Positions 45,562 through 54,671 of a DNA stretch of 64,000 bases are shown here, piece by piece. The DNA comes from CAVWGP01 sp963754645 (GTDB taxonomy: Bacteria; Pseudomonadota; Alphaproteobacteria; Bin65): contig CAVWGP010000012.1 in NCBI GenBank assembly GCA_963754645.1, positions 310,001 through 374,000 on the forward strand, written 5' to 3'. Position 1 is the first letter of the stretch. Each line of letters starts with the position of its first letter. The notes beneath the pieces are model-generated. The model did no database searches, was not told the origin of the DNA, and was given only the letters and a program-made list of their open reading frames with translations. The position numbers and the translations under genes are program-made.

Positions 45562-46530
45562 TTGCGACGAACTCACGGTAGCTCTAGCGGAGCCGTGCGG
45601 GCTGCCCTTTGGGCGCTACGCGTTGCCTTGTCGATCGGCTGCATAGCGCTTGTTGCCTCCTACGTCGATTTGCGCAACCTTGCCGATCTGATGCGCGGCG
45701 CGTCGATCGTCACATTGTCGGCCGTGGCGCTCCTGCATCTGGCCATTTTGGGCCTGATCGCGCTGCGTTGGCAGGTCGTGATGCGGTATTTCGGCGAGGC
45801 GCCGCATTATCCGACGACCGCCGGCCTTACCGTTGTCGGAACATTTTTCAATTTGGTCCTGCCGTTCAACGTGGCCGGGGACGCGCTGCGCGTGGCGCTT
45901 GGCGCGCGAAACGGCATTGCCCATGGCGTCGGGCTTGGCAGCGTCGTGATCGATCGTGCCCTCGGCATAGCGGGACTCGGTTGCCTTGTTCTGATTGGAT
46001 TCTCACTGGGTTCCGCTCGCGGCCTTTCGCCCGCGGTGCCGGCGGTTGTACTGGCCGTTGCGCTGACGCCGATTGCGGCATTCGCGGTTCTCGTCTATCT
46101 CAGCCGAAGGATTTCCGGCGGCCGGTTGACGGCGCCAAACTGGGCCGCTGGAATAGCGCAGGCAATGGCAGCGAGAGGGCGCCGGCATGTGCTCTTGCTT
46201 TTTGGTTTGGGGCTTGCCGGCGTTTGCCACATCCTATCGGCGCTTGCCATGACGCTGTTGGCCAACGATCTTGGCCATCGCATCGAATTCAGCCAAGGCT
46301 TACTACTGTTTCCGGGCGTTCTGCTCGCGGGAATGCTGCCGATTTCGGTCGGCGGCTGGGGCCTGCGTGAGATTGCGGCGATCGAGATCTTGTCGAGTGC
46401 CGGCATACCGGCCGCGGCGGCGGTCTCGATCTCGCTGCTGTTCATCGGAATCCTTCTCATCGAATCATTGTTCGGAATGGCGGCATGGTTCCTGTTGCAC
46501 CGGCGTCGCCCCGCTATCGGGAGAGGCTGA
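45562..46530 (+). CDS. Lysylphosphatidylglycerol synthase/UPF0104-type membrane flippase-like protein
   Basis: 322 residues starting at TTG. Seven to eight helices. Family blocks: ALLHLAILGLIALRWQVVM, VVGTFFNLVLPFNVAGDALRVALGARNG, GSVVIDRALGIAGLGCLVL, and FPGVLLAGMLPISVGGWGLREIAAIEIL near residue 255. This is the AglD/LPG_synthase_TM family, often beside glycosyltransferases and thought to flip or handle lipid-linked sugars. The next gene, a GT-C enzyme, begins immediately after the stop. Confidence 0.85.
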   Translation: MRRTHGSSSGAVRAALWALRVALSIGCIALVASYVDLRNLADLMRGASIVTLSAVALLHLAILGLIALRWQVVMRYFGEAPHYPTTAGLTVVGTFFNLVLPFNVAGDALRVALGARNGIAHGVGLGSVVIDRALGIAGLGCLVLIGFSLGSARGLSPAVPAVVLAVALTPIAAFAVLVYLSRRISGGRLTAPNWAAGIAQAMAARGRRHVLLLFGLGLAGVCHILSALAMTLLANDLGHRIEFSQGLLLFPGVLLAGMLPISVGGWGLREIAAIEILSSAGIPAAAAVSISLLFIGILLIESLFGMAAWFLLHRRRPAIGRG

Positions 46531-48297
46531 GTGCACGGCCACGCCGTACCCGATTCGACGATGACGCAACGCGTATCGATGCTCGGCTGCGGGCTTACAG
46601 CCGTCGTGGCCCTGGCCATCGTCGCGTGGTTTCACAATCGCTTCTGGTGGCCGCCGGACGAGGGCGTCTATGCCTATGTCGCGCAACGCGTCCTGCGCGG
46701 CGACGTGCTCAACGGCGACGTGCAGGACATGCACGCCGGGCTGGTTCACTTCATCCACGCGCTTGCCTTCCGGCTGTTCGGCGAGGATCTTCTCAGCCTG
46801 CGCTATCCGCTCGCGGCGCTGACCGTGGTGCAAACGATCCTTGTCTGGCGCGTGCTGGCGCCGCGCGGTGCGCCGGCGGCGCTGGCCGGCGCAATCGCGA
46901 CAGCCGCCTTGTCGTTCGTGCAGTTTCTCAACCCATCGGCGAATTGGTACGCGCTGTTCCTGATGTTCGCCTGCGCCGCGCTGCTGGCCGGCAAGTTTGC
47001 GACGTCGCGCTGGTCCATGGTCGCGCTCGGTGCATTGCTCGGTCTTGCGGTTTTGATCCGGCATCCAAGCGGCGTCATCCTCGCCATGGGATGCTTGACG
47101 TGGCTGCTGGCCCGGCCGGGGCTCCCGGTCGCCGGCGCTTCGGCACCACGTCTCGCTCGCGCGGTCATCGGGATCATGGGTGCCGGCGTGCTGCTCTATT
47201 TTTTCGCCAAAGCCAGCCTCGCCTCCTTCATCTTATTCGGCGCATGGCCCCTGCTCCTTCTCGGCTTGGCGTGGCGGCAGACCGTGCTGACCGATCGCGC
47301 AACGCTTGCGCTGCTCGCCAACATTGCCGCCGGCGGCGCGCTCGCGCTGGCGCCGCTATTCGCCTATCATGTCTATTTCGGCACGTTGGCAAGTTGGTTT
47401 TCGGACACGGTCTTGACCGCGTTGCATCTCACCGAGATTTTGTCGCCGCGCGCGCCGAGCTATGCCTATCTTCCGCTGCTCAGTATCGGCGCGTTGCTTC
47501 AGGAGCCGGGCTTGCGCGGCGCCGGCAGCGCCGCTTTCTGGCTGGCGCTCCTCGCGGCGCCCGTCGTGCTTGGATTTTCGACGTTCGCGCGCGCCGTGGC
47601 GCGCAGGCCGGCGCCCGAGTGGCATCCGTTGCCCATTGTCGCCAGCTTTTTCGCCATGGTCTCGGCGCATTACGAAATACCGATATATCTTTTCTTCTCG
47701 ACCGCAGCCGTGCTCGCCGGCTTGGCCTGGAACTTCGCCGACAGCGCGCGTGGGCGCTACACGGCCCTAGCCATTGTCTTGTTCTTGGCAATTTTTGGCC
47801 TGGTTTTTCAGGCCGCGCAGCCGATGAGCCGAACCTTGCGTGACATCGCCCGCAGCCAAACCCGCGCGCTCACCGCCCCCGCCGGCTTGCCGCACGCCCG
47901 GCTTGCCATGGAATCGGACGACCAACGCGTCTATTCGCGCCTTGTCGAGCTTGTCACGGCCCATGCACCGCCTTGCACGACCGTTCTAGCAGTGCCGATG
48001 CACCCCGAAATCAACTTTCTCGCCGATCGCGCCGCGCCCTTGCGCTTCTATAGCACTGCACTCGGCTTGAAGACACAGGCTGAAGCGGACAAAGCCGCCG
48101 AGCGTTTGGCGGCAGCGCCAGCCGCCGTCCTCGTTCATCGCCGCGAGGACAAATACAACACGCCGCTCAGCAACGCCTTCTTCGAACGCGTCAGGACAAA
48201 TTATAAACATCTGGAACGCGTCGGCGGATTCGATGTCTACTTGTCGATTGCGGTTCCGCCGGCGTCCGCTCGCGGCTGCCGCGCGCGTGCCGGCTGA
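46531..48297 (+). CDS. GT-C-type membrane glycosyltransferase
   Basis: 588 residues from GTG directly abutting the previous stop; a Met at 46561 is an alternative. The ArnT/PMT-like first loop reads FWWPPDEGVYAYVAQRVLRGDVLNGDVQDMHAG, with the Asp-Glu that contacts the lipid-phosphate donor. About ten to twelve helices follow, then a soluble C-terminal domain (~150 residues). It probably transfers a sugar from a polyprenyl-phosphate donor on the periplasmic side. Its last 107 bases overlap the convergent GT2 gene. Confidence 0.85.
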   Translation: MHGHAVPDSTMTQRVSMLGCGLTAVVALAIVAWFHNRFWWPPDEGVYAYVAQRVLRGDVLNGDVQDMHAGLVHFIHALAFRLFGEDLLSLRYPLAALTVVQTILVWRVLAPRGAPAALAGAIATAALSFVQFLNPSANWYALFLMFACAALLAGKFATSRWSMVALGALLGLAVLIRHPSGVILAMGCLTWLLARPGLPVAGASAPRLARAVIGIMGAGVLLYFFAKASLASFILFGAWPLLLLGLAWRQTVLTDRATLALLANIAAGGALALAPLFAYHVYFGTLASWFSDTVLTALHLTEILSPRAPSYAYLPLLSIGALLQEPGLRGAGSAAFWLALLAAPVVLGFSTFARAVARRPAPEWHPLPIVASFFAMVSAHYEIPIYLFFSTAAVLAGLAWNFADSARGRYTALAIVLFLAIFGLVFQAAQPMSRTLRDIARSQTRALTAPAGLPHARLAMESDDQRVYSRLVELVTAHAPPCTTVLAVPMHPEINFLADRAAPLRFYSTALGLKTQAEADKAAERLAAAPAAVLVHRREDKYNTPLSNAFFERVRTNYKHLERVGGFDVYLSIAVPPASARGCRARAG

Positions 48298-49210
48298 CAA
48301 CGTAGCGCGGCCGTCGTTTCACTTCCTCGTATATCTTGGCGATGTACTGGCCGATAATGCCGAGCGCGATCATGACCAAAGAGCTCGCGAACAGCACGAG
48401 CAGGATAACGGTGGTGAAGCCTTCGACCGCGCCGCCGGCAAATTTGAGATAAAGCGAATGGCCGCCGAGCAGCATTGCCACAAATAAGAAAGCGGCGCCG
48501 GCGAAAGTTACGAATTGCAGCGGCACCGTGCTGAACGAGACGATTGATCCGACCGCGAGACGGAGCAGCTTCGCGGCCGACCATTTCGAGCCGCCATCGG
48601 TTCGTGGATCGACGTCGAACGGCACCGACACATGTTTGAACCCCATCCAGCGCACCAAGCCGCGAAAGAAAAGATTTCGCTCGGGCATGTTGCGGTAGAC
48701 TTCGACGACGCGCCGGTCGAGCAGCTTGAAGTCGGAGGCGCCGCTCAGCTCAACTCCGGCAAGACGCTCGAATAAGCGATAATAGACTCTCGCGAGCAGA
48801 CGCTTGATCGCGGATTCGCGCTGCCGCCGCCGCTTGACCGCATTGACAACGTCGTAGCCGCCGTCGCGCCACAATGCGAACAGCTCTGGGATCAGGCGCG
48901 GCGGATGCTGGAGGTCGCTGTCCATGACCAGCACGGCGTCCCCTTCCGCGGCATCCAGTCCGGCGAAGATCGCCGCCTCCTTGCCGAAATTGCGCGCAAG
49001 CGAAATCGCGACCAGCTCCTTCCAGCGCGATACCAATTCCTCGGCGCGTTGCCAGGTCGCGTCGGCCGAGCCGTCGTCGACGAGGATGATCTCGAAGGGC
49101 ACGCCGAGCACGGCGAGGTGATCGCGAATCGTCTCGACGCTACGCGCGAGGTGTTCGGCTTCGCGGAAGATCGGAATTACGACCGATAGGATGGGCGGCG
49201 CCGGCGTCAC
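48191..49210 (-). CDS. GT2 polyprenyl-phosphate glycosyltransferase (GtrB/DPM1-like)
   Basis: 339 residues. GTG at 49210 is preferred because AGGAG lies 7 bases upstream; a TTG two codons earlier would be too close. The GT-A domain shows VVIPIFREAEHLARSVETI, FEIILVDDGSADAT, NFGKEAAIFAGLDAAEGDAVLVMDSDLQHPP (DxD-like) and GGSKWSAAKLLRLA. Two C-terminal helices (FVTFAGAAFLFVAMLLG; VILLVLFASSLVMIALGIIGQYIAKIYEE) are typical. It makes a polyprenyl-phosphate sugar, a plausible donor for the neighbouring GT-C enzyme. The tail overlaps that gene in antisense. Confidence 0.92.
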   Translation of the reverse strand: MTPAPPILSVVIPIFREAEHLARSVETIRDHLAVLGVPFEIILVDDGSADATWQRAEELVSRWKELVAISLARNFGKEAAIFAGLDAAEGDAVLVMDSDLQHPPRLIPELFALWRDGGYDVVNAVKRRRQRESAIKRLLARVYYRLFERLAGVELSGASDFKLLDRRVVEVYRNMPERNLFFRGLVRWMGFKHVSVPFDVDPRTDGGSKWSAAKLLRLAVGSIVSFSTVPLQFVTFAGAAFLFVAMLLGGHSLYLKFAGGAVEGFTTVILLVLFASSLVMIALGIIGQYIAKIYEEVKRRPRYVVSRHARGSRERTPAEPQSTSRHRIRRRVPDVYNLS

Positions 49211-49426
49211 TTGCAAACTCCTTCGCGTTTTTCGGGGGCGCGACGCGGCTGCTCCACCGATCCGGCGGGACCGCCTCCTGTCCGTTTCGTTCGTTTGCCA
49301 TCATTCCTGGGAACGGCAAAGTTTTCGTTAATACTCGCGCGTCACTATCGCGCGACGTGCGCTTTGCTCGTCCGGGGTTGCCGGTGCGCGGGCACAAGCC
49401 CCGCATCGAGCAAAGGACGTCTCATT

Positions 49427-50167
49427 TTGACGGACAGAAAGCGCCTTCTCGCCACGTATCCGCGGCGGCGAAATCCGCTACCGGAGGAATACAGGGGCCG
49501 GTTTGTCGACGACTACCGCGCAAATCGCGAAGGCCGCGGCGGCGTCGGCGGCATCGCTCGTCGTCTCGAAGGTTGGATGCACCGGCGCATCGCCGCGCGC
49601 TCCGGCGACCCAGTCCTCGAGATTGGCGCGGGCACGCTCAATCACTTGGAGTTCGAGCCCCGGCAAGGGCGTTACGATGCAGTCGAGCCATTCACCGAAC
49701 TCTATGCCGAGGCAGCCAATCGCCGCCGTCTCCGCAACATTTATCGGGACATCGCCGATATTCCCGAGTCCGAACGCTATGCCCGCATCGTCTCGATCGC
49801 CGCGCTCGAGCATATTCCCGACCTCCCCGAGGTTCTTGCACGCAGCGGCCTCTTGCTGGCCGGAGGCGGCGTATTCCAAGCTGGAATTCCCAGCGAAGGC
49901 GGCTTTCTTTGGGGCGCTGCGTGGCGGTGCAGCACCGGTTTGAGCTATCGGCTGCGCACGGGACTAGACTATGGCGTCGTCATGCGGCATGAGCACTTAT
50001 CCCGGGCCGACGAGATTATTGCCTTGGTTCGCTGGTTCTTCGCGGATGTCAAGCTCGCACGCTTTCCGCTGCCGTTTCATCATCTGAGTTTTTACGCTTA
50101 TATCGAAGCTTGCACGCCAGACGTGCTGCGCTGCCGCGACGCATTGCAACCGCATGCCGCCCGCTAA
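49427..50167 (+). CDS. Class I SAM-dependent methyltransferase
   Basis: 246 residues from a TTG with AGGA about 9 bases upstream; the frame is open further 5' but without family similarity. The SAM site is DPVLEIGAGTLNHLEFE near residue 60, then a motif II-like region YARIVSIAALEHIPDLPEVLARSGLLLAGGGVFQAGIPSEGG. C-terminal HHLSFYAYIEA is typical of methyltransferases in polysaccharide loci. Substrate unknown. It is divergent from the GT2 gene across a 216-bp gap and converges on the following membrane protein with a 4-bp overlap. Confidence 0.82.
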   Translation: MTDRKRLLATYPRRRNPLPEEYRGRFVDDYRANREGRGGVGGIARRLEGWMHRRIAARSGDPVLEIGAGTLNHLEFEPRQGRYDAVEPFTELYAEAANRRRLRNIYRDIADIPESERYARIVSIAALEHIPDLPEVLARSGLLLAGGGVFQAGIPSEGGFLWGAAWRCSTGLSYRLRTGLDYGVVMRHEHLSRADEIIALVRWFFADVKLARFPLPFHHLSFYAYIEACTPDVLRCRDALQPHAAR

Positions 50168-51228
50168 CCGGCCAAACCCAGCGTCTTGCGCAGCGGCGCC
50201 TTGCGCATCTTCCAAATCATCGAATCGACGATGTAGTGATGGAAGTTCACGGTCTGGTAGATGATGAGCGCCAGCGGCAGCGCGGTCGCCGTCGCCGCTG
50301 CCGTGGCGCTGATCGTCAGATTGAAGGCGCTGTAAAGCAGGACGGTGCAAATCAGGCACCAGCCGAAATAGGCCCAGGCGCGGCCCGGCTGCACAATCCA
50401 CGAGAGAAACCGGGCTTGCGGATCGACGCCGCCCTTGAACCGATTGCGGTTGAACAGCCACACGAATAGCAAGTATTGCGCGTTGTGCCAGATGTTGATC
50501 GCCAGCCAGCCGTGATCGATGTTCGGGATGACGACATAGCCCGCCAGAAAGATCGTAAAATGGCTCGCGAGATAGGCGGTGTGTGCCACGGCAAGGCGGC
50601 CCTCGCGCCATGCGCGGGCGCGATCCAAGAGCCAATAAGCGAGCAGGCCGAGCGCCGCGATCCCGACCCCGTCCGCGAACCAGACCGGCACCGGCACGGT
50701 CCAGATTTCCATGCCGAGAAACTTGTCGGGCTGCTGCGCCGACCGGCTCAAAATCCCCCAAAGCGGAACCATGTAGAGCGTTGCGAGCTGAAGCCAGCGC
50801 GGGCCGTCATCGCTGACCTTGGCCTTGTGCCGGTAGGCTTGCGCCACGCCGTAGGATTGCCGCGTATAGTGAAACCATTGCCAGTATAGATACAGCGTCG
50901 GCACCGACCAGGCGCCGAGCGTGACGATCATCAGGAAAACGCCAGCCAAGACGAGAACCGGCAGCAGATAAATCAAGAACGCATTCTCGCGCCGGCACTG
51001 CCGGTCGAAGCCCAGGCGCGTATAGGTGGCGATGACGTGGTGATATCCCAGGAGCCAAAGATCGGCGATGAGGATGGGCAGGAACAGCGCCGGCGTCGCC
51101 CAGGTCGCGCCGCCCGCCAGCAATCCCAGAACCAAGGTGCCGGCAATGAGCGTTAGGTCATAGGCTGGGCGATCGAGGTAGCCAACGATCAAACGGCCTT
51201 GCCCGGAAAGAATTGCTGCGTCTGCCAT
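50164..51228 (-). CDS. His-rich polytopic membrane protein of unknown function
   Basis: 354 residues from the ATG at 51228. About nine helices. Conserved-looking His clusters sit at membrane borders: LLGYHHVIATYTRLGFD near 55, YWQWFHYTRQSYGVAQAYRHKAK near 115, HNAQYLLFVWLFNRNRF near 245 and TVNFHHYIVDSMIWKMRK near 330. Their spacing recalls membrane di-metal oxygenases, but no canonical HxxxH/HxxHH triplet set is complete, so this is only a suggestion. Confidence 0.6.
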   Translation of the reverse strand: MADAAILSGQGRLIVGYLDRPAYDLTLIAGTLVLGLLAGGATWATPALFLPILIADLWLLGYHHVIATYTRLGFDRQCRRENAFLIYLLPVLVLAGVFLMIVTLGAWSVPTLYLYWQWFHYTRQSYGVAQAYRHKAKVSDDGPRWLQLATLYMVPLWGILSRSAQQPDKFLGMEIWTVPVPVWFADGVGIAALGLLAYWLLDRARAWREGRLAVAHTAYLASHFTIFLAGYVVIPNIDHGWLAINIWHNAQYLLFVWLFNRNRFKGGVDPQARFLSWIVQPGRAWAYFGWCLICTVLLYSAFNLTISATAAATATALPLALIIYQTVNFHHYIVDSMIWKMRKAPLRKTLGLAG

Positions 51229-51348
51229 CGCGGTTCCCCAACTCGTGGTGCACGCTCCGGCACCCGTTCCTGCGTGATCCCCCCAACGCACAGACCTGCA
51301 ACGGAGAATGAACTTGGCGAAATTTAGGCGCGCTTCCTAAAGATCGGA

Positions 51349-51363
51349 TTAACGGCGCGTTAA
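51349..51363. promoter_or_regulatory. Perfect CtrA-type box TTAA-N7-TTAA upstream of accB
   Basis: TTAA at 51349-51352 and 51360-51363 with seven bases between, in the 309-bp divergent gap (51229-51537). It is 175 bp from accB and 121 bp from the membrane protein start, so either could be the target. Confidence 0.45.
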
Positions 51364-51537
51364 GGCGCCATCGCACCGGAGTTGCTTTGCGGCCAACCGC
51401 GTACTTGTTATAAGCCCCAATGCGCAACGACCTGGGCCGCCTGTGGGCAAGTATTGCCTATCGATTGCAGCCCTGGCATCGCTTGCCAATATCGGATTGA
51501 ATAAGATTTAAGCAAAAGGGACGCCGAAACCCCGCCC

Positions 51538-52014
51538 ATGTCAGCGCCAAAGTCCAACGCAATCAATGCCGATGCGGTCCGCAAGCTGGCCGCGCTTCTC
51601 GACGAGACCGGCCTCACCGAGATCGAGTATGCCAGCGACGCGCTCAAAATCCGCGTCGCGCGTATGCCCGCGGCCGTCAACTATGGCGCTCCGCCCCCGG
51701 GCAGTGGTGCCCAGGCGGCTGTACCCGCTACGGCCGCCGTGCCAGCACCTGCCGCCGCCAAGGCCGCCGATGCGACACATCTGGGCGCCGTCAAATCGCC
51801 CATGGTGGGCACGGTTTATATCGCGCCCGAGCCTGGCGCACCGAACTACGTGTCCGAAGGCGATTCCGTTCGCGAAGGGCAAACGCTGTTCCTGATCGAG
51901 GCGATGAAAACCTTCAACGAGATCAAATCGGGCCGCGCCGGCATCGTCCGCCGCATCCTGGTCAAGAACCAGCAGCCCGTCGAATTCGGCGAGGCGCTGG
52001 CGATCATCGAATAG
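51538..52014 (+). CDS. accB: Biotin carboxyl carrier protein of acetyl-CoA carboxylase
   Basis: 158 residues. N-terminal NADAVRKLAALLDETGLTEIEYASDALKIRVAR, an Ala/Pro linker (about 55-80), then the lipoyl/biotinyl domain with VKSPMVGTVY and the biotinylated Lys in IEAMKTFNEIKSG near residue 125. It carries carboxybiotin between AccC and the transferase. accC starts 13 bases downstream. Confidence 0.96.
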   Translation: MSAPKSNAINADAVRKLAALLDETGLTEIEYASDALKIRVARMPAAVNYGAPPPGSGAQAAVPATAAVPAPAAAKAADATHLGAVKSPMVGTVYIAPEPGAPNYVSEGDSVREGQTLFLIEAMKTFNEIKSGRAGIVRRILVKNQQPVEFGEALAIIE

Positions 52015-52027
52015 CGGACGCGCGGCG

Positions 52028-53383
52028 GTGTTCGACAAAGTCCTCATCGCCAATCGCGGCGAAATCGCGCTTCGAATCCATCGCGCCTGCCGCGAGATGG
52101 GGATCAAGACAGTCGCCGTGCATTCGACGGCCGACGAAGGCGCCATGCATGTCCGCCTCGCGGACGAGAGCGTGTGCATCGGCCCGCCGCCGGCGCGCGA
52201 ATCCTACCTCAACATTCCCTCGATCGTTTCGGCCGCCATCATCACCGGTGCCGATGCGATTCATCCGGGCTACGGCTTTCTCTCCGAAAACGCGAAATTC
52301 GCCGAGATCGTCGAGGCGCACGGCATCACCTTTATCGGCCCCTCGCCCGATCATATCAAAATGATGGGCGACAAAGTCGAAGCCAAGAAGGCGGCGAAGT
52401 CGGTCGGCGTGCCCGTTGTTCCCGGCACCGAGGAAGCGATCGTCGATGTCGATGCGGCGCGCGCGGTCGCCGATGCCATCGGCTATCCGGTGCTGATCAA
52501 GGCCGCGGGCGGCGGCGGCGGCAAGGGCATGAAGGTCGCCGAATCGGGCGCGACGCTGGGCGACATGCTGACCCTGGCCCGCCGCGAGGCCGCGACGAAT
52601 TTCGGCAACGCCGCGGTCTATCTCGAAAAATATCTTTCGCATCCGCGCCACGTCGAGTTGCAGATCCTGGCCGACAGCCACGGCAACGTCGTCCATCTCG
52701 GCGAGCGCGATTGCTCGTTGCAGCGCAACCACCAGAAAATTCTCGAAGAAGCGCCCTCTCCCGCGCTGAACACGAAAGAGCGCGAGCGCATCGGCAAGAT
52801 CGGCTGCGACGCGATCAAGAAGCTCGGTTACCGCAATGCCGGCACGATCGAATTCCTCTATCAGGACGGCGAGTTCTATTTCATCGAGATGAACACGCGG
52901 CTTCAGGTCGAGCATCCGGTGACCGAAATGATCTCGGGCATCGACATCGTGCGCGAGCAGATCCGCGTTGCCGCGGGCGCGCCGCTGTCGTTCAAGCAAA
53001 GCGACATCCGCATTCACGGCCACGCCATCGAATGCCGGATCAACGCGGAAAATCCGGACACGTTCAAGCCCTCGCCGGGTTCCGTGACCGACTACCATCC
53101 GCCGGGCGGGCTCGGCGTGCGGGTCGATTCGGCGCTCTATGCCGGCGCCCGCGTGCCGCCCTATTACGACAGCCTGGTCGCCAAGCTCGTCGTCCACGGC
53201 AACACGCGCAACGAGTGCCTGATGCGCCTGCGCCGCGCGCTCGACGAATTCGTCATCGACGGCATCGAGACCACGATCCCGCTCCATGCCCGCCTGGTCG
53301 CCGAACCCGATTTCATCAACGGCGACTACGACATTCGCTGGCTCGAACGGTTCGTCGCCCGCACCGCCGGCAAGGCGCGATGA
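52028..53383 (+). CDS. accC: Biotin carboxylase subunit of acetyl-CoA carboxylase
   Basis: 451 residues from GTG (MFDKVLIANRGEIALRIHRACREMGIKTVAVHSTAD). ATP-grasp landmarks: IHPGYGFLSENAKFAEI, ATP loop KAAGGGGGKGMKVA near residue 160, HVELQILADSHGNVVHLGERDCSLQRNHQKILEEAPS, and the metal/catalytic FIEMNTRLQVEHPVTEMISGIDIV near 285. It carboxylates AccB-biotin using bicarbonate and ATP. Its stop overlaps the aat start (ATGA). Confidence 0.97.
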   Translation: MFDKVLIANRGEIALRIHRACREMGIKTVAVHSTADEGAMHVRLADESVCIGPPPARESYLNIPSIVSAAIITGADAIHPGYGFLSENAKFAEIVEAHGITFIGPSPDHIKMMGDKVEAKKAAKSVGVPVVPGTEEAIVDVDAARAVADAIGYPVLIKAAGGGGGKGMKVAESGATLGDMLTLARREAATNFGNAAVYLEKYLSHPRHVELQILADSHGNVVHLGERDCSLQRNHQKILEEAPSPALNTKERERIGKIGCDAIKKLGYRNAGTIEFLYQDGEFYFIEMNTRLQVEHPVTEMISGIDIVREQIRVAAGAPLSFKQSDIRIHGHAIECRINAENPDTFKPSPGSVTDYHPPGGLGVRVDSALYAGARVPPYYDSLVAKLVVHGNTRNECLMRLRRALDEFVIDGIETTIPLHARLVAEPDFINGDYDIRWLERFVARTAGKAR

Positions 53384-54036
53384 GCCAGCGCATTCTGACC
53401 GCGGACATTCTGCTCCGCGCCTATCGCGCCGGCGTGTTTCCCATGGCCGAGTCGCGCTTGCGCCAGCGCCTCTATTGGGTCGATCCGGAACGGCGCGGCA
53501 TCATTCCGCTCGAAGGTTTCCACGTGCCGCGCCGCCTGCGCCGCACCGTGCGGCAGCGGCCCTTCGACATCCGCTGCAACTTCGCGTTTCGGCGCGTGAT
53601 CGAGGAATGCGCCGCGCCCAACCCGGATCGCGACGATACGTGGATCACCAGCGAGATCGTCGATTCCTATTGCGAGCTCTTCGCCACCGGCCATGCCTAT
53701 TCGGTCGAAGCCTGGCGCGGGGGCGAACTCGTCGGCGGCCTATACGGCGTTTCGATCGGCGCCGCGTTTTTCGGCGAGAGCATGTTCAGCCGCGCCACCG
53801 ATGCCAGCAAAGTGGCGCTCGTCGACCTTGTCGCGCGCCTCGTCGCCGGCGGCTACAGGCTGCTCGATACGCAATTCATCACCGATCATTTGGTGCAATT
53901 CGGCACCGTCGAAGTGCCGCGCCGCGACTATCACCGGATGCTGATCGAGGCGCTCCACGGCACGGCGGCGTTTCCCGTCGAGTTCCCGCCCGAACGGGTC
54001 GATGCTTATTTGCAGTCCTTGATCCAGACATCGTAG
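53380..54036 (+). CDS. aat: Leucyl/phenylalanyl-tRNA--protein transferase
   Basis: 218 residues, coupled to accC. Family motifs: LLRAYRAGVFPMAESRLRQRLYWVDPERRGIIPLEGFHVPRRLRR, then GHAYSVEAWRGGELVGGLYGVSIGAAFFGESMFSRATDASKVALVDLVARL near residue 105 and DTQFITDHLVQFGTVEVPRRDYHRML. It adds Leu/Phe to N-terminal Lys/Arg and so feeds the ClpS-ClpAP N-degron pathway. The accB-accC-aat order is common in alphaproteobacteria. It overlaps the convergent DUF2155 gene by 31 bases. Confidence 0.96.
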   Translation: MSQRILTADILLRAYRAGVFPMAESRLRQRLYWVDPERRGIIPLEGFHVPRRLRRTVRQRPFDIRCNFAFRRVIEECAAPNPDRDDTWITSEIVDSYCELFATGHAYSVEAWRGGELVGGLYGVSIGAAFFGESMFSRATDASKVALVDLVARLVAGGYRLLDTQFITDHLVQFGTVEVPRRDYHRMLIEALHGTAAFPVEFPPERVDAYLQSLIQTS

Positions 54037-54602
54037 ACCGGGTGCTCGAGCGCCGACACCGCCGGGTTCGAGGCAAACATCCAGCCGCTGAATTTGCGTT
54101 GCTTGTCCCCAGCACCCGGCGTGGCCTCGTAAACCTCGATGAAGGCCGCGCGCTCCGGCTTTTGATCGGGGCGGCTTTTCTCGCAACGCCGAATGACGAT
54201 CTCGAGCGAGCCGAATTTGACCGTTCCGCCGACATTGCCTTCGAACAGCGAGGTCCGCGCCGTCACCTTGTCGAGACCCTGGAGAACCGCGACCTTGCCG
54301 AGCGGATCGAAGGGCGGCTCCGCCGGCTTCGTTTCCGGCTTGGCGACAGTCTTGGGATCGGGTTTGGCATCCGGCTTCGTGCCTGGTTTGGCCGCGGGCT
54401 TCGATTCCGGCTTGGCGGGCGGCTTGACGGGCGGCTTGGCCTCGGTGCGCGGCGGGGTTTCGCCCTGCGGCGGACGCTGCGCCAACACCGGCGCCGCGGC
54501 CAGCACACAGGCAAAGGCGCCGGCCATCGCCATGCCGCGCCGCAGCCAATGTGCCGCCGAACAATCGCCGATCCGAGGAGCCACGCTGTTTATCCTTGTC
54601 AT
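54006..54602 (-). CDS. DUF2155 domain secreted protein
   Basis: 198 residues. Signal peptide about 15-42 (GMAMAGAFACVLAAAPVLAQ), a long Lys-Pro-rich linker (PPVKPPAKPESKPAAKPGTKPDAKPDPK), then the DUF2155 domain: AVLQGLDKVTARTSLFEGNVGGTVKFGSLEIVIRRCEKSRPDQKPERAAFIEVYE and RKFSGWMFASNPAVSALEHPVYDVWIKDCK. Two Cys near each end of the domain could pair. Alphaproteobacterial periplasmic family, often beside aat, NDUFA12 and mlaD genes, as here. Function unknown. Confidence 0.92.
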   Translation of the reverse strand: MTRINSVAPRIGDCSAAHWLRRGMAMAGAFACVLAAAPVLAQRPPQGETPPRTEAKPPVKPPAKPESKPAAKPGTKPDAKPDPKTVAKPETKPAEPPFDPLGKVAVLQGLDKVTARTSLFEGNVGGTVKFGSLEIVIRRCEKSRPDQKPERAAFIEVYEATPGAGDKQRKFSGWMFASNPAVSALEHPVYDVWIKDCK

Positions 54603-54671
54603 GGGCCCATGCTAGCGGCCGATGCTTGGCAATAGGTTAAGCGCCGATCAAGGGGAAAATATGGCCGCCGG

